Shown here one piece after another: positions 17,904-25,586 of a DNA stretch of 64,000 bases. Below the pieces are notes generated by a model, which saw only the letters and a list, made by a program, of their open reading frames with translations, made no database searches and was not told where the DNA came from. The DNA lies in the NCBI RefSeq assembly GCF_001544295.1, contig NZ_BCQF01000007.1, forward strand, positions 37,702-101,701. The letters are read 5' to 3'. Source of the stretch: Enterococcus pseudoavium NBRC 100491 (GTDB taxonomy: Bacteria; Bacillota; Bacilli; Lactobacillales; Enterococcaceae). Position 1 is the first letter of the stretch, and each line of letters opens with the position of its first letter. The translations under genes were made by a program, and so were the position numbers.

Positions 17904-19367
17904 TCAACCCAAATTTAGCTTTTTTGACGATTCTGCTAAATCTTTAGCCACTAAGGAAGTTAAAACGACTTCAATATCTTTATAATCAGTAGCGGACAGA
18001 TTTGAACGAATGATCAGGAATTCTTGGCCCTCCACTAAAAAGTTTCGACAGGCTGGAGAGGTTCCAATGATCAGTTGGGCCGTCTGTGGTTCAGCAACAA
18101 AGTCCAAATGGTATTGGTTTTTAAAATGCAGCTGGATCTTTTCACGAATAAGAATACTAAAAAGCTCGCTATACTCAGAGAAGACATAGATAGAAATATT
18201 CGGTAGACAATTCTCCAAGGGAAAAAGGCTGACACAAGTCAACAAGGAGTAAAGTTTTAGTTGCTGTTGGTCACACCATGAAACCTCCTGAGTGAACTTG
18301 TTCCAAAACGCTTCGAAACGGTGATGATAATAAGGAAACTGGGTCTGCAATGTGTTGAGTGAAAGGGTGTCACTTAGACGGTTAAGCATTTCATCGTTTA
18401 AATTGAAAAAGACCAGCGCCGCATACAGCTGTTTGATTTTGCGCGTGATAAATTTTTGTTCACGGTGATTTAGCGGCCTGAAATTGTTGGTGAAGGCTGC
18501 GATCCAGTGGGTGGCAGCTTGACTAAAGACCTGATCTTGTGAAGGGTTTTTGGTTTGTAATTCAAAATCATTTAACAATGAACTATAAATCGCATGAAGG
18601 AAAAATTTCCATTCATTCGTGTTCCAAGTTTTTAAAAAGGGCGGCTTCTTAGGAAACTTGAATTGATTGAGCCACTCTTGTTCCGCCCTGGTGAATGTCA
18701 GATCTGCTTTTTTATTTAGAAATTGATTGGTAATAAAAAGCCAAAAACTGATCATCTCACGGTTGGCGGGATTGTCGGTCAGTTTTAAATCAGCCTCGAT
18801 CTGCTGAGACAACTGGTAATAAGAGTCTGTATCGCTTGCCCCGACCATTGCGAATTGCTGATAGAGCCCCCGCAAAAAGATGTAATAGAAGCGGCGGATA
18901 TCAACCTCACGACCTTTTAAACTGATATTTGCTGAACAAGAAATATAAAGTTCATAATCGGCCAGCTCGCGATTGATTTCTTTAATTTTGCGTCGTAATT
19001 TAGATTCGCTGATATTTTTGGCCATACAAAACTGGATGGCTGAAATCTTCCGTTTGACTAGGATCGCACGGATGATTTGGCAAGCAAGGTCCTGCTGGTA
19101 TAAGTAGCCAGCCAAGGATTGAAGATTCGATGAGGAGCGTTCTAGCTGGATACCACCGTTATTTATGCAAAGTTTCAATGAATAGTCTTTATTTTTATAA
19201 AGCTCAGCGATAATTGTTTGCAGTTCTTTACAATTCATCCGAATCGTCCCTAGACTGGCGTGCTCGATCTTTAATTGTAATTCTTTTAATGAAATCGGCG
19301 CCGATAGACGGTCTAAAGTCTCGATGATCTGAATCTTCAACAAGGTATTTTTATCCATTCCTAGCAT
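17904..19367 (-). CDS. Mga-like helix-turn-helix transcription regulator
   Basis: A 487-residue regulator with two N-terminal HTH-like segments (about 15-40 and 95-135, the latter ISAIQFCMAKNISESKLRRKIKEINREL) followed by a long helical region and a C-terminal part resembling a PTS EIIB-like fold, as in the Mga/AtxA family. Such proteins control surface genes in streptococci and enterococci. It is divergent from the WxL pair at 19624, its likely target by position. GAGGGA is 7 bases from ATG 19367; a TTG three bases earlier is also possible. Confidence 0.8.
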   Translation of the reverse strand: MLGMDKNTLLKIQIIETLDRLSAPISLKELQLKIEHASLGTIRMNCKELQTIIAELYKNKDYSLKLCINNGGIQLERSSSNLQSLAGYLYQQDLACQIIRAILVKRKISAIQFCMAKNISESKLRRKIKEINRELADYELYISCSANISLKGREVDIRRFYYIFLRGLYQQFAMVGASDTDSYYQLSQQIEADLKLTDNPANREMISFWLFITNQFLNKKADLTFTRAEQEWLNQFKFPKKPPFLKTWNTNEWKFFLHAIYSSLLNDFELQTKNPSQDQVFSQAATHWIAAFTNNFRPLNHREQKFITRKIKQLYAALVFFNLNDEMLNRLSDTLSLNTLQTQFPYYHHRFEAFWNKFTQEVSWCDQQQLKLYSLLTCVSLFPLENCLPNISIYVFSEYSELFSILIREKIQLHFKNQYHLDFVAEPQTAQLIIGTSPACRNFLVEGQEFLIIRSNLSATDYKDIEVVLTSLVAKDLAESSKKLNLG

Positions 19368-19623
19368 CAAATATTCCCTCGATTCTCAATTATTAAAAAG
19401 TAACACCAGTAATTTATTTTTTTGTTGATAATATCATTTGTCCTAAATAATAACCTAATAATTGGTTAAAAATAAAGCGTTAAGCTGAAAAAGATAAAAA
19501 ATATTCATTCTTATAACCGCTGTTATTTGTGTGTTTTTAAGATAGAAGTCGAAGTGTTCCAAGCAAACAAGCAAAACTGCGTATCTTCTTTTGAGAGTTA
19601 AGAAAATCAAAAGGAGGAAGAAC
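19368..19623. promoter_or_regulatory. Divergent promoter region, Mga-like regulator / WxL pair
   Basis: A 256-bp A+T-rich spacer. CCTAATAATTGG at about 19451 is an imperfect palindrome and TTGTTGATAATAT at about 19420 resembles a promoter element. No certain operator can be defined without a homologous alignment. Confidence 0.35.
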
Positions 19624-20358
19624 ATGAGCAAACGACTGATTTTGTTGCTACTATTATTTTTTTCTGGGGTCGGCATCTGTCTGCCAGAAGCAACCGCGGC
19701 TGAAGGCGGTGAGTATACCACAAAAGGAATGATCACCTTTACACCAAATGAAGAAATCACCGATCCTTTGAATCCGAGTGATCCTCTTCAACCAATTCAG
19801 CCAGTCGATCCGATTGATCCAAACGGTCCTAACCCCGGTACTGGGGGAGCGCTATCGATTGATTATGCTTCAAGTTTGGATTTTGGTGCGCAGAAGATCA
19901 CGACACAAGATAAAATTTATCTAGCCAAGGCGCAAAAATACCAGACGACCACCTCTGAAGAAAAGCAAGGCCCTAATTATATTCAAGTTTCAGATAAACG
20001 GGGGAGTCAAGCTGGCTGGCGGTTGCAGGTCAAACAAGCAGAGCAATTTAAAACAGAAGAAGGCGAAAGCTTGAGTGGGGCCCAAGTAACCTTTAAAAAC
20101 GGTCGGATCGCAACGATTGCGGAATCAGTGCCTCCCACCGCTTCAACGTCCGTAGTGATACAGCCAAACAATATGCTGAAGGATGTTTTGGTGTCTGAAA
20201 AAAATACTGGTGCAGGGACCTTTCTGCTTGCTTGGGGTGATGAACAGACGGCGGCTGAAAGTATTGAATTATTCGTACCCGGATCAGCCACTAAACTGGC
20301 TAAAGCGTATACCACGACCTTTACTTGGTGTTTAACTGATGCGCCACCAAATGCTTAA
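19624..20358 (+). CDS. WxL domain surface protein
   Basis: A 244-residue secreted protein with a signal peptide at 1-26, a proline/aspartate-rich linker at about 45-75 (DPLNPSDPLQPIQPVDPID), and a C-terminal WxL domain. The two defining Trp motifs are GWRL at 131-134 and TWCLTDAP at 234-241. WxL domains bind peptidoglycan non-covalently. AAAGGAGG precedes ATG 19624; an earlier in-frame start at 19591 has no site. The next gene overlaps its end by 20 bases, so the two are coupled. Confidence 0.93.
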   Translation: MSKRLILLLLLFFSGVGICLPEATAAEGGEYTTKGMITFTPNEEITDPLNPSDPLQPIQPVDPIDPNGPNPGTGGALSIDYASSLDFGAQKITTQDKIYLAKAQKYQTTTSEEKQGPNYIQVSDKRGSQAGWRLQVKQAEQFKTEEGESLSGAQVTFKNGRIATIAESVPPTASTSVVIQPNNMLKDVLVSEKNTGAGTFLLAWGDEQTAAESIELFVPGSATKLAKAYTTTFTWCLTDAPPNA

Positions 20359-21427
20359 AAGATGTAGAAGAAGCCATTTATTGGTGTTGTGGGGATTTTT
20401 GGTACTTTTGGGTAGTTTTACTAATACCAGTTGGGCTGCGGAATTCAACTTTTCAGTTTTACCAGAAATTCCAGCGAATCAGCTAGCGCAAAATAGTAGC
20501 TATTTTGATTTGCTGATGCCACCAAACCACAAACAGGAATTGACGATCTGGCTAAAAAACGATACGGCGCAACCGGTGCTAGTCACAGCGACTACCCATT
20601 CAGCATTTACGAATGATAACGGAGTGGTTGAGTATGGCGGATCCGACGTCAAAAAAATCAATGATCCAACCTTGCGTTTTGATTTTGCTGAATTGATCCA
20701 AGCACCTCGCGAGTTGAAACTGGAGCCTCATACGAAAAGACCGTATCGTTTCACTCTTCAAATGCCAGCTGAAGTTTTTAGCGGCTTGATTGCTGGAGGG
20801 ATTACCTTTAGCGAGAAAACAGAGCCGGCAGCAGTCACGAATCAGTCGGGGGTGGCAATCAACAATAAGTTCTCTTACGCCTTAGCAGTTTTGCTTCGCC
20901 AGCAAAGAGAAACTGGGCCACCCGATCTACGCCTGATCAAAAGCCAAATAGGACAAGTCAATCAGCGGACGGTACTACAAAGTACTTTGCAAAATCCGGC
21001 TGCCGCATATTTAAATCAGCTTGTTTGTCAGCTAACGCTGATAAAGCAAGGGCAGACCACCGCTTTCTATCAAGGAATTCAAAAAAATTTACAGGTGGCA
21101 CCAAATAGTCGTTTTCAATTAACCAGTTTTTTGAATGAAACCGGAGAAAACAAGCGCGTCGCACCGGGAAAGTATCAAGTAGTACTGGAAGCTTATGGGC
21201 AAGAAGCACAAGAGGGTCCTTTCTACGATCCGAGGACGAAAAAAAGTTATCGCTATCATTGGTCACTAGAGGATGAACTTACAATTACTTCCGAAAAGGC
21301 CCAAAAGCTAAACACAACGGATGTGACGCTTAAACAAGAAGCGCCTGATCCATCCTTAATTTACGGATTACTCACCGTATTCGTACTGGTGGTTAGCCGA
21401 ATGGTTTTTAGAAAAAGTAAGCGATAA
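20339..21427 (+). CDS. WxL-interacting protein (DUF916-DUF3324)
   Basis: A 362-residue surface protein with a signal peptide at about 1-33, an N-terminal peptidoglycan-binding DUF916 domain (FSVLPEIPANQ near 37, FDLLMPPNHKQELTIWLKND, LKLEPHTKRPYRFTLQMP), a DUF3324 domain at about 175-325 and a C-terminal transmembrane helix at 338-355 followed by RKSKR. It is the membrane-anchored partner of WxL proteins. It begins inside the WxL gene. Usual WxL clusters also have a small LPXTG protein; none is present here. Confidence 0.93.
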   Translation: MRHQMLKRCRRSHLLVLWGFLVLLGSFTNTSWAAEFNFSVLPEIPANQLAQNSSYFDLLMPPNHKQELTIWLKNDTAQPVLVTATTHSAFTNDNGVVEYGGSDVKKINDPTLRFDFAELIQAPRELKLEPHTKRPYRFTLQMPAEVFSGLIAGGITFSEKTEPAAVTNQSGVAINNKFSYALAVLLRQQRETGPPDLRLIKSQIGQVNQRTVLQSTLQNPAAAYLNQLVCQLTLIKQGQTTAFYQGIQKNLQVAPNSRFQLTSFLNETGENKRVAPGKYQVVLEAYGQEAQEGPFYDPRTKKSYRYHWSLEDELTITSEKAQKLNTTDVTLKQEAPDPSLIYGLLTVFVLVVSRMVFRKSKR

Positions 21428-21491
21428 ATTTTTATGAAAATATCGTTTCCGCTTACATTATAGGGTATAATAGATCTAAAAGGAGTCGGCA

Positions 21492-21746
21492 ATGAGAATT
21501 TCAGAAATGAAAAATATTGGTGTGGTAAATGAAGGGAAATTGGCAGAAGTAGGGATCGTGGAACCCGCTCAATTGCGTGAGCTAGGTACGGAGGCGGCCT
21601 TTTTAAAGATCCGCCATTTAGTTGATGATGGGGCTTGTTTACATCTATTGTATGGCTTAGAAGGTGCGATTCAAGATATTCCTAAGCGAGAATTAAGTGA
21701 GCGTCGGAAGGCTGAGCTGCGGGATTTTTTCAAACAATTAGATTAG
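21492..21746 (+). CDS. TfoX/Sxy C-terminal domain protein
   Basis: An 84-residue protein consisting only of a TfoX-C domain: the MKNIG start, LRELGTEAAFLKIR at 29-42 and CLHLLYGLEGAIQ at 49-61 are typical. In gamma-proteobacteria the full TfoX induces competence, but the isolated C-terminal domain in Firmicutes has no known role. AAAGGAG precedes the ATG, and TATAAT at 21466-21471 is a likely -10. Confidence 0.85.
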   Translation: MRISEMKNIGVVNEGKLAEVGIVEPAQLRELGTEAAFLKIRHLVDDGACLHLLYGLEGAIQDIPKRELSERRKAELRDFFKQLD

Positions 21747-21762
21747 CTTTTTTTGACTTTAC

Positions 21763-21981
21763 TTGCAAGACTATTCACGTTACACTAAAAACAAAAAGGG
21801 AAGTGGCTTTTTGTTTTTAATCGCGTTAGTAATCTTTATTATTTTGGTGGGGGCATACAATGTCTTTCTTAGTCTGGCCCGCCGCAAGAAAAAGCAGATC
21901 ACTCCGTTAATGGTGAATATCCAAGTGACCTTGAATCTGGCATTGATTATTGTGGGTTTGATTTACTTGATTTTTGGATAA
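21763..21981 (+). CDS. Small two-helix membrane protein
   Basis: A possible 72-residue protein with hydrophobic segments at about 16-36 and 52-70 separated by RRKKKQ. The only start is a TTG with no convincing ribosome binding site, 16 bases after the TfoX-C stop, so expression may rely on coupling. The hydrophobic pattern and the terminator right after it support a real gene. Confidence 0.5.
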   Translation: MQDYSRYTKNKKGSGFLFLIALVIFIILVGAYNVFLSLARRKKKQITPLMVNIQVTLNLALIIVGLIYLIFG

Positions 21982-21984
21982 GCA

Positions 21985-22016
21985 AAAGAGGAAGACATTG
22001 TCCTTCCTCTTTTTTT
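21985..22016 (+). terminator. Bidirectional terminator
   Basis: AAAGAGGAAG pairs with CTTCCTCTTT around a 6-base loop, followed by a T run, between convergent genes. Confidence 0.85.
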
Positions 22017-22023
22017 ACGAGCA

Positions 22024-22395
22024 TCAGTAGCGTTTTGAAATGATTTGGGCGCCAAAAGGTATTAGGGCTAATTGCGCAAGCTTTAAGGATTGGGCAGCAA
22101 AAGGAATCCCGACGATGGTCAGACAAAGCAGCAAGGCACTAATCAGATGCCCCAAAGCTAAGGGGATTCCAGAGACGATCAGCCAAATCAGATTGACAAT
22201 AAAATTTATGCCCGTTGTTGAGTAGACGATCTCTTTTCCAAAGGGCGCAAAACTCAAGCTGGCAAATTTAAAGCACTGTAACCCTATGGGAATGCCGATA
22301 ATCGTGAGACACCATAATAAACCGGCCAAACACCAAGTCAATCCGCCGATTAGACCACCAAAAATCAACCAGATTAAATTTCCGATACAAGACAT
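22024..22395 (-). CDS. YccF family inner membrane protein
   Basis: A 123-residue protein made of two repeated YccF modules: NLIWLIFGGL...LTIIGIPIGLQCFKFASLSFAPFGKEI at 6-55 and NLIWLIVSGIPLALGH...LTIVGIPFAAQSLKLAQLALIPFGAQI at 68-118. About four membrane segments. Function in bacteria is unknown. AGGGAGTGATG lies just before the ATG. Confidence 0.92.
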   Translation of the reverse strand: MSCIGNLIWLIFGGLIGGLTWCLAGLLWCLTIIGIPIGLQCFKFASLSFAPFGKEIVYSTTGINFIVNLIWLIVSGIPLALGHLISALLLCLTIVGIPFAAQSLKLAQLALIPFGAQIISKRY

Positions 22396-22444
22396 ATTTC
22401 ATCACTCCCTTGATACTAGTGTAGCATTTTTCAAGAAAAGGACC

Positions 22445-22460
22445 TCCAACTTAAGTTGGA
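22445..22460. promoter_or_regulatory. Perfect 16-bp palindrome, candidate operator
   Basis: TCCAACTTAAGTTGGA is its own reverse complement and lies between the divergent yccF and alpha/beta hydrolase genes, 50-65 bases from each. It has no T run, so it is more like a dimeric repressor site than a terminator. The regulator is unknown. Confidence 0.4.
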
Positions 22461-22513
22461 AATTTTCGTAAAGACTCCAAATTAGCAAATAAACGAGAAA
22501 GGAAGCGAACAGG

Positions 22514-23434
22514 TTGAAACGATTTGATTTACTTTCTGTCGATCGAAAAACGCGGCTGCAAGGTTATCACTGGCCGTGTGAAAAACCGTGGGCCGTGTTG
22601 CAAATCACCCACGGGATGGCGGAGCATCTCTTACGCTACGCTGGTTTTGCTGAATATTTGAATCAGCAGCAAATCGCAGTGATCGGCCACGATCATCTAG
22701 GGCATGGTGCTTCGATGCATCAGCAACCGGCGGGTTATTTCCACGATTCCCAGACTGAAAATGGCTTAGTGCGCGATTTGTACCAAGTGACACAGTGGGG
22801 TAAGAAAAACTACCCGGACATTCCTTTTTTAGTCTTGGGTCATAGCATGGGTTCATTTGTTTTACGGAATTATTTAACAGAATACGGCGCAGAGATTAGT
22901 GGCGCCATTTTAGTCGGTACCGGTCAGCAGCCGGCCTGGCTGACGCGTGTTGGTCGAAGCGTTGCTAAAGGACTAAGTAAGATCCAAGGAGAAAAACATC
23001 CTAGCTGGCTGATCGATCGCCTGGCTTTTGGTAGGATGAATCGTAAGTTTTCTCCCCAACGAACGGATAAAGATTGGTTGGTCAGTCTGTCACAAGAAGT
23101 CGACAATTATCTGGCGGACCCGGCTTGCGGCTTTTTATTTACCTTAAGTGGTTATCAGGAGTTATTTTCACAAATTATTCGCACACAAGACCCAGTGTTA
23201 CTCCAACAAGTCTCCAAAGAACTACCGCTGTTATTTTTATCCGGCAGCGATGATCCAGTCGGGGAATTCGGCAAAGGCGTGCTGAAGGCAGCCGCCGCCT
23301 ACCAAGGAGCGGGCGTGCAACAGGTGACGGTCAAACTCTACGAAGGTGCGCGCCATGAGCTCTTGAATGAAACTCAAAAACCAACAGTTTTTCGTGATAT
23401 TTGCAAATGGATGGAAAAAATTTCCGGAAAATGA
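22514..23434 (+). CDS. Alpha/beta hydrolase, monoacylglycerol lipase-like
   Basis: A 306-residue cytoplasmic serine hydrolase of the Hydrolase_4/lysophospholipase group. The nucleophile elbow GHSMGS is near 109-114 (Ser at 111), the acid is in GSDDPVG near 244 and the histidine in GARHELLNE near 278. ITHGMAEHLLRY at 32-43 forms the oxyanion-hole region typical of monoglyceride lipases. It probably cleaves acyl esters. The start is a TTG with AAAGGAAG upstream. A carbonic anhydrase gene follows 36 bases later. Confidence 0.9.
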   Translation: MKRFDLLSVDRKTRLQGYHWPCEKPWAVLQITHGMAEHLLRYAGFAEYLNQQQIAVIGHDHLGHGASMHQQPAGYFHDSQTENGLVRDLYQVTQWGKKNYPDIPFLVLGHSMGSFVLRNYLTEYGAEISGAILVGTGQQPAWLTRVGRSVAKGLSKIQGEKHPSWLIDRLAFGRMNRKFSPQRTDKDWLVSLSQEVDNYLADPACGFLFTLSGYQELFSQIIRTQDPVLLQQVSKELPLLFLSGSDDPVGEFGKGVLKAAAAYQGAGVQQVTVKLYEGARHELLNETQKPTVFRDICKWMEKISGK

Positions 23435-23470
23435 TATCATTGTAAAAATTTTAGGTAATTGAGGGATTAT

Positions 23471-24109
23471 ATGAAAGCAGAATTTCTGATTGATTATTGT
23501 CGTCAAGCCGAGTGGTTGCGCCAAGAGGGCCAGCGTCAATCACCGATTGATATTGAAACGAGCCAAATTGAGACCGATGCTCACCTGAGCAATATTCAGG
23601 TGAATTTTTCAACGACACCGGCCACTTTTTTTAACAACGGTCAGAATCTGCAGCTCTTAGGAGCCGGAGAAGCCTATCTGAATAATCGCTGTTTTCAATT
23701 TGTGCAAATGCATTTTCATACGGATTCTGAGCATCAGCTAGATGGTCAAACTTTTCCTTTAGAAGGTCATTTTTTATTTCAAGCCCCAAATGGTCAGCAG
23801 GCAGTGATCGGCGTGTTTTATCAGATCGGTGCCGCTAATCCGGACTTTGAACAAGTCTTAAAGCAGTATGAGCAACAAGGAGACGGTGTTTGTTCGCTGG
23901 CCTGTCTACTCCCTGAAAATAAAAGTTACTACCATTATATCGGGTCATTGACGACGCCGCCTTTGACTGAAGGAGTGGAGTGGTATGTGCTGCAGACGAG
24001 CTTGACGGTTTCAGAAAAACAACTTGCCCGCTTTATCGCTATTCACGGTAGAAACAAACGGCTCTGCCAGCCGTTGAATAGTCGAAAAGTTTTAAGTTAT
24101 AACGAATAA
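23471..24109 (+). CDS. Alpha-class carbonic anhydrase without signal peptide
   Basis: A 212-residue alpha-carbonic anhydrase that interconverts carbon dioxide and bicarbonate. The zinc ligands are visible in QMHFHTDSEH (the two His of HFH) and the LEGHF histidine about 20 residues later. QSPIDI near 23 and YIGSLTTPPLTEGVEWYVL near 151-169 are family signatures. Alpha-class bacterial enzymes are normally exported, yet this one begins directly with MKAEFLIDYCRQ and has no signal sequence. The ATG at 23471 has GAGGG 6 bases before it. Confidence 0.92.
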   Translation: MKAEFLIDYCRQAEWLRQEGQRQSPIDIETSQIETDAHLSNIQVNFSTTPATFFNNGQNLQLLGAGEAYLNNRCFQFVQMHFHTDSEHQLDGQTFPLEGHFLFQAPNGQQAVIGVFYQIGAANPDFEQVLKQYEQQGDGVCSLACLLPENKSYYHYIGSLTTPPLTEGVEWYVLQTSLTVSEKQLARFIAIHGRNKRLCQPLNSRKVLSYNE

Positions 24110-24148
24110 GCCGTTGAAACAGTAGCTCCTGCTGAATATCATTTGTTC

Positions 24149-24182
24149 GAAAAAGCGTGACAAGTTTCTGTCACGCTTTTTT
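24149..24182 (+). terminator. Rho-independent terminator, GTGACA/TGTCAC type
   Basis: AAAGCGTGACA pairs with TGTCACGCTTT around 5-6 bases, followed by TTTTT; it ends the carbonic anhydrase transcript. Confidence 0.88.
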
Positions 24183-24277
24183 CTATGGAGATTATTAACA
24201 AGCAGCTTGAAAGAAGAGCAGTGAGGGCAGCAAACATCTGAGCTTTATTGTTTACGGATTATGCTTTTCTATAAGCC

Positions 24278-24323
24278 AAAAAAGGATCACTCTTTCATAC
24301 TAGAAAATGAGTGATCCTTTTTT
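24278..24323. terminator. Bidirectional terminator between convergent operons
   Basis: AAAAAAGGATCACTC and its perfect complement around a 16-base loop. It terminates the leftward gntR operon and can also stop readthrough from the right-going side. Confidence 0.88.
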
Positions 24324-24335
24324 ATTATAGCGCAT

Positions 24336-25064
24336 TTAATGACTGGTCTGGTAGCGAACCAAAGAAGTTCTAAAAAAGTTTTCAGCGATGTAATACTTGT
24401 TTTGCGCCAAGACTTTTCCATTCGTCGTATAGAGATTTTCGGTCATTAGCACTAATGTCTCGTCTTCGGAAAACTCCCGTCTGAAGCTATCCGGCTTTCT
24501 TGAGGAGATGCTGATCGTCAGTTTAGAGTTGGCTACTTCTCGATAAATATCTTTTTCCAAAAACTGGATAATCTGTTCTTTGTCTTCCAAGTCCAAGCCG
24601 AATGTTTTAATTGTTTCGGGTAGTAAGATTGAAAAAATATTCGCAACATTTTCTTCAGCGAGTTTATACCAAACGTTCAATGTAAAGTAGGAGATATCCT
24701 TCACTTCAAATAGCTTATCTGTAAACACACTACTAGGATTTTTAAAATAATATGCATCCTTTTGAGTGATCTGTTCGATCGGAATAGTTAAACTATCTAA
24801 AATCGGACACCCCAAGGCCCGGATCCCCTGATCATTTTTTTGCGTTTCTGAAAGATTGACAAAATGTCCTTGACCATGAATGCTACTGATGATACCGTCT
24901 TCCTTCAAAAGAGACAAGGCGGTCCGCAGGGTCACGCGGCTGACATTGAAATCATTCGTTAATTGTTCCTCAGAAGGTAATTTTGAACCGGGAGCAAATT
25001 GCGATCGTTTGATCATCAGTAAAATTTGGTTGTAAACTTGAACATATTTTGGCGTACGATGCAT
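24336..25064 (-). CDS. GntR/HutC family regulator with UTRA domain
   Basis: A 242-residue repressor-type protein: a winged HTH at about 1-72 (LPSEEQLTNDFNVSRVTLRTALSLLKEDGII) and a UTRA ligand-binding domain at about 90-235. It is the last gene of the nucleoside hydrolase operon, so it probably controls that operon and senses its substrate. The exact start is unclear: ATG 25064 with GGTGAT upstream is chosen, with ATG 25076 possible but too near its GAGG. Confidence 0.9.
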   Translation of the reverse strand: MHRTPKYVQVYNQILLMIKRSQFAPGSKLPSEEQLTNDFNVSRVTLRTALSLLKEDGIISSIHGQGHFVNLSETQKNDQGIRALGCPILDSLTIPIEQITQKDAYYFKNPSSVFTDKLFEVKDISYFTLNVWYKLAEENVANIFSILLPETIKTFGLDLEDKEQIIQFLEKDIYREVANSKLTISISSRKPDSFRREFSEDETLVLMTENLYTTNGKVLAQNKYYIAENFFRTSLVRYQTSH

Positions 25065-25099
25065 CTTTATCACCATTCCTCGTAAAATCAATATAGTTG

Positions 25100-25109
25100 C
25101 ATTGTATCA
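25100..25109 (-). promoter_or_regulatory. Candidate second GntR half-operator
   Basis: CATTGTATCA here matches CATAGTATCA inside the main operon operator (27986-27995) at 9 of 10 positions. It lies directly upstream of gntR, which would fit autoregulation. Inference only. Confidence 0.3.
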
Positions 25110-25112
25110 TAA

Positions 25113-25586
25113 TCAGATTGGATAGATAAATTCAATAAAGGAACCGAAATGTTCACGACCAGGCATCGTATATGTTCTGTAAGAAATAAAGTTTAGACTG
25201 GACAATAAATGTTGCATCGGGAGGTTAGAATGATTTGTGCTTATTTTTAATTGCAATAACTCACTCTTTTGTTTTTCTTCATGAATGATATCTGACAAAA
25301 TAAATCGGGCAATTCCGCTTCTTTGATGTTGCGAGCTGACAACTAGACGTTGGATAAAACCGGTTTTTTTATTTTTTGAGAAGGCAACACTGGCTTCATA
25401 GTGCATACCGTAAATTAACAAATGTTTCTGCTGGATATCTTGTCGAATGATTTTCTTATTCGGGTAGGAGGTATCCCATTGAGTAATACCCGCTTTGTCC
25501 ATTTGTTTCTTTCCGTCAGCGATCAAAGCCATAATATGGGGATAATCACTGAGTTTGGCTGTTCGTCTGCAATAAATCATTGTCAC
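25113..25586 (-). CDS. GNAT family N-acetyltransferase
   Basis: A 157-residue GNAT-fold protein. Motif A is recognisable as RLVVSSQHQRSGIARFILSDI near 80-100 (Q-R-S-G-I-A acetyl-CoA loop). The acceptor is unknown. The GTG start overlaps the TAG stop of the carrier gene by one base, with no separate ribosome binding site, so translation is coupled; an ATG two codons later is the alternative. Confidence 0.85.
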   Translation of the reverse strand: MTMIYCRRTAKLSDYPHIMALIADGKKQMDKAGITQWDTSYPNKKIIRQDIQQKHLLIYGMHYEASVAFSKNKKTGFIQRLVVSSQHQRSGIARFILSDIIHEEKQKSELLQLKISTNHSNLPMQHLLSSLNFISYRTYTMPGREHFGSFIEFIYPI

